DNA of 64,000 bases from Polyodon spathula (GCF_017654505.1 NC_054540.1:39784468-39848467); one strand, 5' to 3'; counted from the stretch's first letter, positions 46,701 to 57,345 are shown. The notes: generated by a model not told the origin, from the letters alone. Program-made: numbers and translations.

Positions 46701-47157
46701 TCATGTTGCTGTTATTGCATCGATAAAATGGGGTATGGATATGGAAATGTGATTTTCCTGATTTGAATGAAATGGAATATAAACCATTTACTATAGGGGG
46801 CTGGAATGTCAGCATGTCCTAGGTCATTTAACCAGAAGAAGGACAATGTCTCTTCAACACCCTAATAATTAGAGATGAAAAAAAATGTTATATCAAGGAA
46901 TTGTAATATTTCAAAACATAACATAATAGGCAGTCCTCCCAGGGCTCTTGATGAGTACATTTGCTGTTGGTATGAATACATCATTGTGCATTAAAGCTTT
47001 ATAACTAAATACTCCATAATTAATGTCATGTCCTATCTTATTTCCCCCCACAGGGCATGAATATCCCAATAAGCTGAAGGCTATCATACAGTACAGTCCC
47101 AGACACAAGTAGTGGCACTCTACACTTACTATAAGATCACTGAAGAAATGTTAAATA
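43754..47157. other. AT-rich, no recognised gene; homopolymer tracts
   Basis: It contains 24 A at 45305-45328 and 16 C followed by an A-rich tract at 45394-45463. No supported ORF. GGAAAACACTGG at 45776 looks like a decayed hAT end without a partner. Confidence 0.5.
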
Positions 47158-47471
47158 CAGTAGTCTCTGCGTATAGGAACACCTTTTAAGAGAACACTTA
47201 ACCTAAGAGAACACCCTAGTGATGAAACAAATTTTTCCCATTGTAAATACTGCAGTTAAAGGAACAGAACCCAACTTAAAAGAACGCCTTAATGACATTG
47301 ATAGTGATTTGTTCACAGTTGATACAGTCCTATTTGTAAAAAAAGTGACTTGTCATCACGAGAGTGTCTTGAGGGACACCGATTTGGTTTATTAAATCTT
47401 TCCAGAACCACCGTCATATCATTGAATTGTTTTGTATTCTGATTTCCACGAGTGCACCTCACTGCTAGAAA

Positions 47472-47627
47472 ATGGCATGTAAACAAAAGGCAAAATATGC
47501 CTGTTTCTCTTGCTACACAAAGTTGGAAATTGTTCAAGCTCTTGAAAAAAACCTGAATCAGACTCAAGTCACAGAGCAATTTGATGTTTCCCGTTCTGGT
47601 GAGTTGCTTCACCGTTCTGTTAAATAA
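47472..47627 (+). CDS. 51-residue psq/CENP-B-type helix-turn-helix ORF in pogo-like element
   Basis: The ORF begins MACKQKAKYACFSCYTKLEIV and continues LEKNLNQTQVTEQFDVSRSG before a stop at 47625. The spacing of K-LEI, Q--V---F-VSRS is that of the N-terminal psq-like DNA-binding domain of pogo/Tigger transposases and CENP-B. It starts about 310 bp inside the left end, where the transposase should start. Without the second HTH and the DDE domain it could at most bind DNA. It may simply be the remnant left by the deletion. Confidence 0.6.
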   Translation: MACKQKAKYACFSCYTKLEIVQALEKNLNQTQVTEQFDVSRSGELLHRSVK

Positions 47628-47824
47628 TGTGCACGCCTTGTATATTGCTGGTGTATTTTGTAACGTGTGTAGGGGTGCTAGTTTATTAACAGAAAGTTAC
47701 GCTAAATAATTATTTTTGCCTCTGCCATTGTGATAGCCTGAAACAGCTAATTTCATAGTACATAGCAATTTAATCTTTTTGATCGTGTTGCTTTGCTTTA
47801 GTTTTATCAAAGTTAGTCTGTTAG

Positions 47825-47825
<1 letters not shown>

Positions 47826-47878
<53 letters not shown>

Positions 47879-47885
47879 TATTTTA

Positions 47886-47941
<56 letters not shown>
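47826..47941. repeat. (ATT)n microsatellite
   Basis: Two blocks of ATT repeats separated by TTTATTTTATT, inside the pogo-like element. Confidence 0.97.
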
Positions 47942-47946
<5 letters not shown>

Positions 47947-48145
47947 ATTAACATACACTTACCTATTGCTTTTCTTTTGCTTATCAGTTCATTTCATATG
48001 TTGATGCATGTGCGTCATGACAACCAATACATATGTGTTGATTTATTGATTGATTCATATTGTGTCTGGTGGCTAAGTCTGTCTTAGAGAACACTTTGGA
48101 TATAAGAACACTTTGCTTGCTTCCCTGAGGTGTTGTTCTCTTGAA

Positions 48146-50174
48146 AAAAGTATTGAGAAAAGTATTTTTACATTAAAAGTCTATCAAAATGTAATGGAAC
48201 TAATTAAAACATATAATAATTGATTGAAAACCATTACTCAGTAATTAAGCAAACACCTGCTATCTTGCAAACTATTACTGTGAGACTGGATATGAGGGCA
48301 ACTAAATGTTGAATTCCCAACCAAATCTGCTTTTTTATTTGCAAGTTGGGGTAACTGACATCTGTTTCACTGTCATCATGAAGCCAGATTAAGTCTTTCT
48401 TCCACTCCATTCCATTTTCGTCTTAATATTTTTTTTTCATAATTTCTTTCTTTATAATTATTGATTTAAACACTTTACTTTTGGCTTATTGGTGTAGTTG
48501 GTTGCTTAGTTTAAAAAAAAAAAAACGAACTGTAAAAAAATTGCCATGTCGAGGTAACGAGTATTACCAACTGTACTTCAGTACATAGTCTCAGATGCTG
48601 ACTGTACAACAAACACGAAGCGCGGCGGGAAAGTTCAATGACACTTATCAGGGATGGGGGGTGGGTATGTTTTTAAAAATGGGATTGTATATTTTTTATT
48701 TTTTTCCAGCTTTTGGCACACTGATCCACTGTCCTGCATTCATAAAACAGAAGCCATGTGGACGATATTATATACATTACACAGTTAAAAAATGTTACCG
48801 GCCCAGTCGGGCCTGTGGTGCTTCATAACTACCAGCCAAACTGCGCTCTCTACCGGACCCGGGCTGCGTCCATGATTGTAGCAGGCTTGAAGGAAAAATT
48901 ACCCTGAGATCTGTGAGCACAGGATCTGTGAGCGCAGTGCCTGTGCCCTCGGGTGTAGGCCATGACTGCTTCTCAGACTCGTAGAGCAGCTTTGGTATAC
49001 AATATTCAGGACTTGGGTCTTTAGGAGGTAAGTAACCATATGCTAACAGATACATTTTTATTTTGGGAACCAGGGTTATGATAATAACCTAACATTATGT
49101 TTTAGTTTTTAATTTTCTAAGCCCTGTTTTTTTGGCAAAGGTAATTCCTCAGAGGAATAAAGTGCTAACCTGTCATAATAAAATAAAGTATCGGGATTCA
49201 GGGCAACGTTTTTTTGGCTCGGAGGGAAGAAATACGCAAAATAGCATTTTGGGTTCAATCAGATAGTAGGCTTGTCAGAATCCAGTGCACTGTAATTTAA
49301 AAAAAATATATATTTAATTTTTTTTAATCTCTTGAAAAAGATGCTTTGCAGAGACATAAAAAAACATAACAATTTAGAAATACTAAGTTAGAGTGTAGTG
49401 GGATTTTGAAAAATATAGCGTTATCCCTCCCCACGTATTGCTACAATTGTTTAAATAACATACCTATTCCATACCCACACCACTCTATGTAAAGAAGTGT
49501 CTCATTCCCTCTTATCCTTCTGATTCTTTACTGGACTAGTTTTTCTTTTGCGATTTTGTATGTGTGTGGGGGAGGGAGGGGGGGGGTTCTGTTTTTTTTT
49601 TGTGAAACTGGGTTCTATTATAGGTACTAAAGAAGTTTTTAAATTAAGAGTTATTATTTAAGATAAATCCTCGAATAAACGCCGCTATCAATATAGAAAC
49701 ATTAAGGTTTTTTTTTTTAGCCCCCACTAAACAAAACCACACACAGTAAACAAATAAACGTGACTATGTACATGTAACGCCCCCGAAGAGACGAGAGCTT
49801 CAATCTAGCACGTAAATTTCAAACTAATGTACACACACATAGTAAGCACATTTTATTTTATGGTACAGTTCTGAAAGAAAGTCCAAAATAAACTACAGCA
49901 AAACAGCAGTCCTTCTGAAGTTGTAGATGGTTTTGTTGGGTTTTTTTTCAGTTAAATTGTAATTCCCGTACTCAATCCCCTTCAAATAAAAACAATGTGC
50001 TTACTATGTATGATAAAATTTAAGTTTCAATTTCTCTTGCAGAAATCAAGATGATATTCTGAGGTAATTTTTGGTGCAGAAAAACATCTATGTCACATTC
50101 TTGGACTGAACTGCCACACTAGCATTGTCCCGCCCCTTAACCAATACACACTACTGATTCGCTGGTACAGTACA
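48146..50174. other. No gene; DIRS fossil and an inverted repeat
   Basis: Around 49073-49108, GGGAACCAGGGTTATGATAATAACCTAACATT matches (with a few changes) the internal complementary region of DIRS copy 1, so a decayed DIRS copy may have lain over about 48790-49110. A perfect 14-bp inverted repeat (CATAGTAAGCACAT at 49838 and its complement at 49995) marks another possible small element. Nothing else is supported. Confidence 0.5.
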
Positions 50175-50342
50175 ATAGGTTGCGGATGCAACCCCTTTTC
50201 CCTGAAAGAGAAAATAACCATTAACGTATGGCACATTGCCGTCAGGTAGTAGCGATTGGCTGAGCTTTATAGCAAAGCTGCCGTGTAATAAGCTTACTAT
50301 ACGCAGCGCGCAGAGACTCTCTTCCTCTTTTGCTCTTCAGGC
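50175..50342 (+). repeat. DIRS copy 3 left inverted terminal repeat
   Basis: It starts ATAGGTTGCGGATGCAACC. The reverse complement of the rest matches 55672-55847. The terminal bases are also found, inverted, at 50390-50420. Confidence 0.85.
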
Positions 50343-50372
50343 TGAAAAGGCTTCCGGAGCGACCTTGCGGGT

Positions 50373-50460
50373 TAATGGTTATTTTCTCTTTCAGGGAACC
50401 GGGGTTGCATCCGCAACCTATCGTTCCCTTTCAATTCGAAAATAACCATTAACGTATGGG
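50373..50460 (+). other. DIRS copy 3 internal complementary region
   Basis: TTTCAGGGAACCGGGG then TTGCATCCGCAACCTAT complements the left end, and CGTTCCCTTTCAATTCG then AAAATAACCATTAACG complements the right end. Together they spell the junction of the two ends expected of a DIRS circle. Confidence 0.85.
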
Positions 50461-50566
50461 AACAGTGTACAGTAGGACAGACTTACGTCATAACGCAATT
50501 GCGTAGGCAATATTTAGGCATATGGGGAGCTGCGCCTCAGCATCTATGCTCACAATGACACCTGTC

Positions 50567-50893
50567 CTAAGGTGGGGTATCCGACACTACACTGGCATCC
50601 TGAGGTGCCATAGAGTGTAGTACAGATGCCCCAAATAATGGAGCAGAGGAATCCAGCACGTTTAATCTGTAAAAGCTCATAAAGGTATGCGGTGTAGCCC
50701 AACTGGCTGCCGTGCAAATATCAGACACTGGCACCCCTCTAAAGAGGGCCCAGGATGTTGCCATACCCCTAGTAGAATGCGCCTTCAACTGCCCTGGCGG
50801 TGGAAGGCCTGCAGACTCATAGGCTAATTTAACAGCATCTGCTATCCAGTGGGAAAGGCATTGTTTTGACAATGGCTGACCCAACCATGGCAT
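50567..50893 (-). pseudogene. Tyrosine recombinase, C-terminal catalytic part (DIRS copy 3)
   Basis: The minus strand reads GQPLSKQCLSHWIADAVKLAYE, then LKAHSTRGMATSWALFRGVPV with the His-x-x-Arg pair, DICTAASWATPHTF and SFYRLNVLD with the candidate nucleophilic Tyr. The frame enters from the inserted LTR-like segment, so it has no start of its own. The usual upstream half of the catalytic domain with the first Arg (expected near SAKRVSEI) is absent. Confidence 0.88.
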
Positions 50894-51480
50894 ATTGTGG
50901 CAAAGTGGTTGGTAAGGGGAACAGGTGTAGCGGTGATGCGGTGCAGGAGTGATGAACAGACAACAGTGATTCAGTGAACAAGGTGTTTTAATTCGTAATC
51001 CAGGTCTGGTGACCGATAAATAATAACTCACCGGCTATACACATCAATGTGTATAGCGCGGAGATAACCAAAACTGGGCACAGTCCCGAACAAAACACAA
51101 GACGTGGTCACCAGTCCTGGGTGCGTGGAGACGTGCAGGTGCTCAGTGTAGACACAGGTTTGTGCTCAGTGCAGTGCTGCTCCGGATAGGGCTTTTCTTT
51201 CGACAGCTCCGGAGGTGTGCGTTAACTGTCTAATAGTGTGACAAAAAGACAGACAATGACTCACAGACAAAAATAAACACACAACACGTAAATCCTTTAC
51301 ACTGAGAGCTCCTCTCTCAATCCCTCTCTCTCCCACTGTTTAACCCAAACGAAGGAAAACATCAGCATTACCCTGGCTCCTATATGTAATCCTGCATGAT
51401 ATCTAGGTAAACGTTTGCAACTGCCTTATTACTTGCAGCTGCCTCTCGTTTACCTTTCAAATCAATACGGTCTTACAACA
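50894..51480. mobile_element. LTR-like insertion in the DIRS recombinase gene
   Basis: It starts TGTGGCAAAGTGGTTGG, like element C at 41404, and ends CTTACAACA. The first 60 bp match 41404-41463 well; later parts differ. About 180 recombinase codons are missing at this point, so the insertion was accompanied or followed by deletion. No target duplication is seen. It could be a solo LTR of a related family. No coding sequence. Confidence 0.6.
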
Positions 51481-51840
51481 GAGTCTCGCTTCTTTCCAGG
51501 CTGCCTTTAAGGAACTGAGATGCCAAAAAGTGGTAACCCAGTGATAATCCATCAATGCGTACATGGCAGGCTGATATGGCGGCTAAATACACTTTAAGTG
51601 TAGAGGGAGATTTCCCTTCATCTAACAGTTTCTGCAGAAACTGTAATATTACTGCCATAGGACAAGATATTGGGTCATGGCCCCCCGCCAGACACCAATC
51701 TTGGAACAACTGCCATTTGTACGTGTACTGCGACCTGGTAGAGGGTGCTCTGGCGCTCTGAATGGTCGAGATCATTGCTGTCAAAAGCCCTAAGGCTGAC
51801 AAGCGCTCCCGCTCAGGGGCCAAGCCCATAGCTGCATGAG
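51481..51840 (-). pseudogene. Tyrosine recombinase, N-terminal domain (DIRS copy 3)
   Basis: It reads LGLLTAMISTIQSARAPSTRSQYTYKWQLF, DWCLAGGHDPISCPMAVILQFLQ and GKSPSTLKVYLAAISACHV. This is the SAM-like core-binding domain that precedes the catalytic domain. The longer frame that runs upstream of it (from 52186) is out-of-frame RNase H DNA. The gene ends in the insertion at 51480 just after LERSETLL. Confidence 0.85.
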
Positions 51841-53440
51841 CTTGGGGTTCGGGTAACAAAGCCGACCTTCGGCCTGGGACAATAGGTCTGCTCGCAGGGG
51901 AAGCTCCCGCGGTTGACCATGCAGTAACTGCACCACGCTCGGGAACCATACTCTCCGAGGCCACCGAGGAGCGATCAGAATCACTGTCGCTCGCTCTACT
52001 CTGACCTTCTCTAAGAGGGCGGGGAGCATCGGAGTCGGTGAAAATGCATATAGGAGGACTGGCAGCCAATCGTGAGCCAGTGCGTCGACTCCTAGGGGGC
52101 TGTTGGGATCCCTCACCGAGAACCATAGGGGGCAGTGCGTGGTCTCTCGCGAAGCAAAGAGATCTACCTGCGCTCTGCCGAACCATTCACAGATGCGCTC
52201 TACCACCTGAGGTTGGAGACGCCATTCTCCTGCAAGAGGGCCTCCTCTGGATAGGAGGTCCACTGCGTAATTGACTCTGCCCTGTAGGTGAACCGTGCGC
52301 AGAAAGGTCAAGCGCGGCTGTGCCCATAGCAACAGCCGTGCTACCATTCAGTGAAGGCGGGGGGACCGTAGGCCTCCCTGGCGGTTGATATACGCCACAA
52401 CCGTGGTGTTGTCCGACCGCAACACTGGGATACCGTCAGTCTGCGATGTTTGTCTCTCCGCAGATGTAACGCGAAGGCATTGAACCAGGCCTGTAGAGGT
52501 CTCTGGTGTAATAAGCCCAAGGGATGGGCTTGTGAGGCGGCAGCCATCAGCCCCAGCATGCGCTGACACAGCTCCATGCTGATTGTTTCTCTCAACCTGA
52601 ACAGGGAGAGACACCGTTCCAGCGAGGCAACTCTTTCTGTCGACAGGGTCGCTTCCATGGACACTGAGTCCAGATGCAACCCCACGAAGTCGGTCTGTTG
52701 GCTTGGCACAAGGCGGCTCTTCTCTGAATTGACCTTCAGACCCAGCCGCTGAAGATGGTTTGTAACCATCACTGTGTGCTGTGTCAGCTGCTCCTTGGAC
52801 TGCGCGCAGACGAGCCAGTCGTCCAGATAGTTCAGCAGTCGGACACCTTGAGCCCGCAAAAGAGCCAAAATGGCATCCATACATTTGGAAAAGGTTCGAG
52901 GAGCTAGAGACAGACCGAATGGAAGAACACAAAACTCGTACACCCTGCTCTGGAATGCGAAACGCAGATACTTCCTGTGACCCGGGCAGATAGGAAAGTG
53001 AAAGTACGCATCTGTCAGGTCCACGGTGGTAAACCAGTCGCTGTGTCGGACTGACTGGATCATGTGCCTGTGCGTAAGCATCCTGAACGATAACCGCCGT
53101 AGGTATCTGTTCAGTGCTCGCAGATCTAAAATAGGGCAGAACCCACCGTCCTTTTTGGGCACTAGGAAGTACTTGGAATAGAACCCCTGGTCGATCAGAG
53201 CAGGGTCTACTTGTTGAATGGCACGCTTCCTGAGCAGTGCCTGTATCTCCGCATTCAGAGCTGAGGGCTGAGTCCTTCACTGCAGTTACAACCACCCCCC
53301 TGAAGGGGGGAGGCTTTAACCAGTACTGAAGGGTGTACCTGGTGGAGATGGTTTTGTGCACCCAGATGTCGTTGGCGCTCTGTTGCCAGAACTGGATCTG
53401 TGGAACGGTGTAGGGGTAAGCTAATAGCTGCCTGGATGTC
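51800..53440 (-). pseudogene. DIRS reverse transcriptase and RNase H (copy 3)
   Basis: It begins in one frame (NDIWVHKTISTRYTLQYWL at 53380), then shifts to the frame of 53162-52341: PKKDGGFCPILDLRALNRYL, WFTTVDLTDAYFHFPI with the first Asp, FCVLPFGLSLAPRTF and LLNYLDDWLVCA with an intact YxDD box. Next come VNSEKSRLVPSQQTDFVGL and the thumb. It returns to the first frame for RSDNTTVVAYINRQGGLRSP, the RNase H block. RNase H and connection sequence follows from 52347 (LLSRGGPLAGEW, VDLFASRETTHCPLWF). The first RNase H Asp region is deleted. The RT catalytic residues are all present, but frameshifts and the RNase H deletion inactivate the protein. Confidence 0.9.
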
Positions 53441-53509
53441 TCAGGGTTTGGTTGGGCTCGCTCACGAGGGGCCTGGCTAGCGCCACGAGGACGTGACTTG
53501 CCACTACCT

Positions 53510-55183
53510 CTAGGGCGCCATTCCACGTGCCGCGGTCTTGGAAAACCAGGCTGGCTGCGTTCTGATAGACCTGCGGGGGGAAGTCCTGCTACCCCGAGGT
53601 TGCGCCTGTTGCTGTGGCGATGTCCTACACCAAGGCTGTTCCTGAGGCCGCTTCGGCTGGAACTGCTTACTTGACCACATTTTGGCCATTTGCTGTGATG
53701 CCTCCCGTGCCTTGGCGGAGCGCTGCAGCATCTCTTCAACTGCTGGACCAAACGTGTGTCCGGGAGTGATTGCAGCATCCAGCAAGGGGGCCTTATCAGG
53801 CTCCTGCACTCTCACCTGTGAGAGCCAGAGCTGTCTTCTGGCCACCACCATGGAAGCAATGCTCCTGCCTTGCGCCCGGGTGTTTAACTGGGCCAGCCTT
53901 ACCAGCAGCTGGCTGACAGTACCCAGCTCGCCTCTGAGGGCCACAGAAGGGCACTCAGGTAATTCCCTTATCAGTGCCGCCTGGTACACCGTCAGTAGAC
54001 TGGCTATATTAGACAGCCTGACTGCCTCCGTGGCCGCAGAGTACCCTTTTTTAAGGTATGTTTCTGTGGTCCTGCACTGCTTGTTAGGACACGCTGGGTC
54101 TTTGGTAAGCCCAGACAGTGTCGGCGTCTTCACCAACGCGGCTAACGCAGCGTCCACAGGTGGAAAGGATGCTAGGCCGGCCTCACTGGCCCCCTGCATA
54201 GTAAAGGCCAAAGCCTTGCGAGACATCGCAGGAGCAGAGGCCGGAGCCCCCCAGGTAGACTGTACTTCCTTGATGAAGTCTGCGAATGCTGGGAGCATCC
54301 TGGACTGATGGGACTGGGCTGAAGGCGACTCAAACAGAGATCGCCGGGAAAGCTCTGTCTGGGGCCAATCGATGCCCAAGTGGCGGGTTGCTCTGTCAAC
54401 CACAGACCACTTAGGGTCATCAGTGTCCATCAGCTCAGACTCAACATCCTGGTCTGAGTGGTGGGAGGCTACTGTCCCCTTCCAGGATGTCAGAAGAATC
54501 TCTGGAGACGGCGTCAATATCCCAGTCCTTCTGCGACTGCATTGGGAGGGAACTAGCCAGTGGAGGTTCAGGGGGGGCCGTTGGTTGGCTGGAGACGGGC
54601 CCGTGGGCTGCTCTGGGGCTCGAGGTCCTGCCGTAGCCAGGGACATAAGCAGGGACTGCTGTCCCATCATGACCTCCATAAATTGGGACATTTTGGAGGT
54701 TAGCTCCGCCACCTCGGATCTATTCCTGTGCCGCCCGTCTCGTTGAGGGGAACGAGAACGTCCCCTATGTTGAGGCGATCTAAAGCACAATCTAGAGCAC
54801 GATCTTGACTCCCGATGAGGGCGTGCCCTAGAAGGGGAGGGGCTGCTAGCCCGAACGCGTCCGGTGGGGGACCTCTAACCAGCTGTAATCTGGGAAGCTG
54901 GGCTCGTGGAGAGCTGCAGTCTCCCTGGCGGCGTCGCCGTGGATGATGGCGGGGCTGAGATGGTGTGGGAAGAGCCTGATGAAAAAGGGGAGTGCCCACC
55001 CACTGATTTCTTGGCCCTTTGCCTAAGGGCGTGAGTCTGGAAACCAGCGCAAGACTGGCAAAAAGCCCTATCCGCCAGCGCAGATGTGGCGTGCTCCGGC
55101 CCGAGGCATGCCACGCACTAGTCACGTGGGTCACTGGCAGGCAGCTTTGCCTGACAGGACATGCAGCGGTGAAAGCCAAACAT
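53510..55183 (-). pseudogene. DIRS Gag (copy 3), two premature stops
   Basis: I place the start at 55183 (MFGFHRCMSCQAKLPASD) because a Cys-rich N-terminus follows: CMSC, then CVACLGPEHA and FCQSCAGF, the pattern usual for DIRS Gag. In-frame stops at about 55137 and 54875 interrupt it, and the last 426 codons (54790 to 53510) are open. This part holds an Arg/Ser-rich stretch (RSRSPQRDGRHRNRS), a central region ending GTVSQLLVRLAQLN, and RSIASMVVARRQLWLSQVRV. It ends RTSPRRSIRTQPAWFSK. Gag packages the element RNA. The total would be about 558 residues. Without the stops the gene looks nearly intact. Confidence 0.85.
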
Positions 55184-55204
55184 TTTGGGCGAACACAGCA
55201 CAGT

Positions 55205-55435
55205 GAACATTGAGCGAGCTCCGATTGAAAACGTCGAGCGTTTTACCATCGAGCGTATAGCGTCGAGCTTCGAGCGTAGATTCGCGAGCGTCGATGAGCC
55301 GAGTGTCGAGCGTCGATGCGCCGAGCGTATAGCGTCGAGGCGCGGAGTGTCGAGTACGTGGCATCGAAGCGCCGAGCATCGAGGTGCGTGCATCGAGCGT
55401 CGACGTCGAGCCCCAAGCGTGGAAGCGCTGCACCA
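55205..55435. repeat. TCGAGCG-rich degenerate repeat in DIRS copy 3 leader
   Basis: The core GTCGAGCG or GCGTCGAG recurs roughly every 10-20 bp, about 20 times (for example CATCGAGCGTATAGCGTCGAG twice, 55250 and 55322 regions). The tract is extremely CpG-rich for this window and lies between the right terminal repeat and the gag start. Two plus-strand and two minus-strand ORFs over it are compositional artefacts. Confidence 0.8.
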
Positions 55436-55671
55436 AATAATTATAATAACAGAAGAAGACGGAGACCACGAGGTTACACAAAAATGCAATGCCGAAGCAA
55501 AGCATGAAGGATATAAATGTAATATGTAAAGAATATATAACACAATTACAAAATCCAGTAACCAATAATAAATGTAACTGAAATAAACTCGGAGAAGGGG
55601 CCAAGACCAGCTTAAGCTTTTGTGAGTACAGACAGTCACGGGCTCTAGTACCTACCGCTACCAATGCTGAA

Positions 55672-55847
55672 GACAAAAGAGGAAGAGAGTCTCTGTGCGC
55701 TGTGTATAGTAAGCTCCCAGGGGGGTGGGCTTACACGGCAGCTCGCGCAGAGGCCTATCGGCAGCTTTGCTATAAAGCTCAGCCAATCCCTACTACCTGA
55801 CGGCAATGTCCCATACGTTAATGGTTATTTTCAAATTGAAAGGGAAC
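55672..55847 (-). repeat. DIRS copy 3 right inverted terminal repeat
   Basis: Inverted partner of 50175-50342, ending TTTCAAATTGAAAGGGAAC. Confidence 0.85.
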
Positions 55848-57069
55848 TCCCTGCCCTCCCAACTCCCACTTAATAAGCTCTCGGTAACTGTCAGTAAATG
55901 TACACATAGATAATGTTATTTACATTTTAAATAGTGAGAAAAATAAATATATAAAAAATATATAAAAAATATAAAAAAATATACGTGGTTTGGGTTATCC
56001 GACCGTTCCTATTTTTTTCTACCCGACCCTAAATATTTTTTGCTGATAACGGGCTACATTTTTTGGTATCAATCTAAAAAATTGATTACTGTGTGTTGCC
56101 TCGTTTTCGCTCATCCAATTTTCCAGAAACCTCATCACCAACAGTCTTCATATAAGTTGTCGGCATCTATGTATCAAGTACTGGTAGTTGTTTTGCTCTG
56201 TGTTTGAAAAATTCAACCATGTCACGACTTGCCACAAATCATTATGGGTTGCCTTGTAAATACTGTATACTGAAATTATTACAAAATGTTCAGATCAGCT
56301 GAATAACTTTGAAAAGTCTTCACGGTTGTCATAAATACTTTTCCTGGATTGAAAGCACTTAAATGTACGTGTGTGGACTGTAAAGGAATATTTCAACATC
56401 AAAACCATTTGAGCTGATGCCTTTCAAATTCTGTTCCAATCCAATTAACACTCACACATTTTAACATCCATTTAACTGCTGTCAGCTACTTTTGTACAAC
56501 TACAAAAAAATTTACAGAAATATCTGAAAGTTAAAGTAACTTTAATTTCTTACCGATAGGCCTACTGTATTACTGTGATAAAAACTACATGTGTTTTTAT
56601 ATTGTCATCTCAAAACATGTTAAATGTACACAAAGCCCCCCCCCCCCCCAAAAAAAAAAATCTATATGTATATATAGATCAGCTATGTGTTGTCATTTAA
56701 TATGATAAAACACATAATCAGAATGATTAAACAAACATCAATTAAAAAAATAAATAAATAAATAAAAATACTGCCATTATTATGTTTCAGTTTTGTGCTC
56801 ATAAAAAAAATATTACAGGAGCAGAGTATCACCAGTATATCATTAGGGTGGGCAAACAGAGCGTGATCGAGTTCATCCTCTCATTCTACTGCCAACTAAT
56901 ACAGTGGAATAGTTGTATGCCTTTGTGTTATGTAGGTATTCACTTAAATTCAGGCCACTAGATTTCACTTTACAAATTGCACATCTATTTTATTATTTTC
57001 TGAATTCCATCAAGATTGCATCAGATTATTGCAGATTTGTTATTTTTAATAGGAGACAAAAGGATGTAC
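55848..57069. other. AT-rich, no recognised gene
   Basis: It contains a C14 A11 tract at 56636-56660. No coding sequence or named element is supported. Confidence 0.5.
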
Positions 57070-57345
57070 TGACAGTCGTTAAGTGTCAGACAATGACAAT
57101 CCAGGTGCAATGGTGTTTATTTATATAATCAAATTGGTCTGATGACCCAAATACAGCAAATAATAATGTTAACAAACAATACAGCAGCATTTAGTGTATC
57201 GTAGCTCCTTCCCCTTTCTAGATGACTGAATTCCTTCTATCCCTGGGAATGAATTGTTTCCCTTTACTCTGTTCCCTTTACACAGCGCCCTCACAGGTCA
57301 GGAAAGAGATGTATCACCAAGAATCATTTTGTCTCTGTTTAAAAT
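57070..57345. repeat. Fragment related to LTR-like element C
   Basis: CACAGCGCCCTCACAGG with following GAGATGTAT and AGAATCATTTTGTCTCTG parallels 42100-42150. CAGACAATGACAATCCAGG parallels the start region of 50894. No coding sequence. Confidence 0.45.

Larger units (their letters stand above)
47158..48145 (+). mobile_element. pogo-like DNA transposon, internally deleted
   Basis: The left end reads CAGTAGTCTCTGCG after TA at 47156, followed by AACACCTTTTAAGAGAACAC. The right end has GAGGTGTTGTTCTCTTGAAAA in inverted sense at about 48127-48147. Direct copies of AGAGAACAC and ATAAGAACAC also occur near both ends. The interior carries a short HTH-encoding ORF and a long ATT microsatellite. The DDE domain is missing, so it is non-autonomous. 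The exact right border is uncertain. Confidence 0.6.
50175..55847 (-). mobile_element. DIRS-like retrotransposon copy 3, most complete
   Basis: Inverted terminal repeats (50175-50342 and about 55672-55847) share AGAGACTCTCTTCCTC, AAGCTTACTATAC and CTGCCGTGTAA with their complements. The internal complementary region is at 50373-50460. On the minus strand, in order: a repeat-rich leader, gag, RT/RNase H, tyrosine recombinase, then the internal complementary region. This is the canonical DIRS order without a recognisable methyltransferase. The element is GC-rich compared with its AT-rich surroundings. A 587-bp LTR-like segment replaces the middle of the recombinase. All ORFs carry breaks. Confidence 0.93.

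Noticed and set aside
52348..53778. 476-codon minus-strand ORF as an extra DIRS gene
   Set aside because: Its middle is the out-of-frame shadow of the reverse transcriptase. Only its first part (RT N-terminus) and last 25 codons (RNase H) are real, showing two compensating frameshifts.
55118..55676. 173- and 181-codon ORFs over the DIRS copy 3 leader
   Set aside because: They read through the TCGAGCG repeat and the terminal repeat. No conserved protein block is visible, and gag starts downstream.
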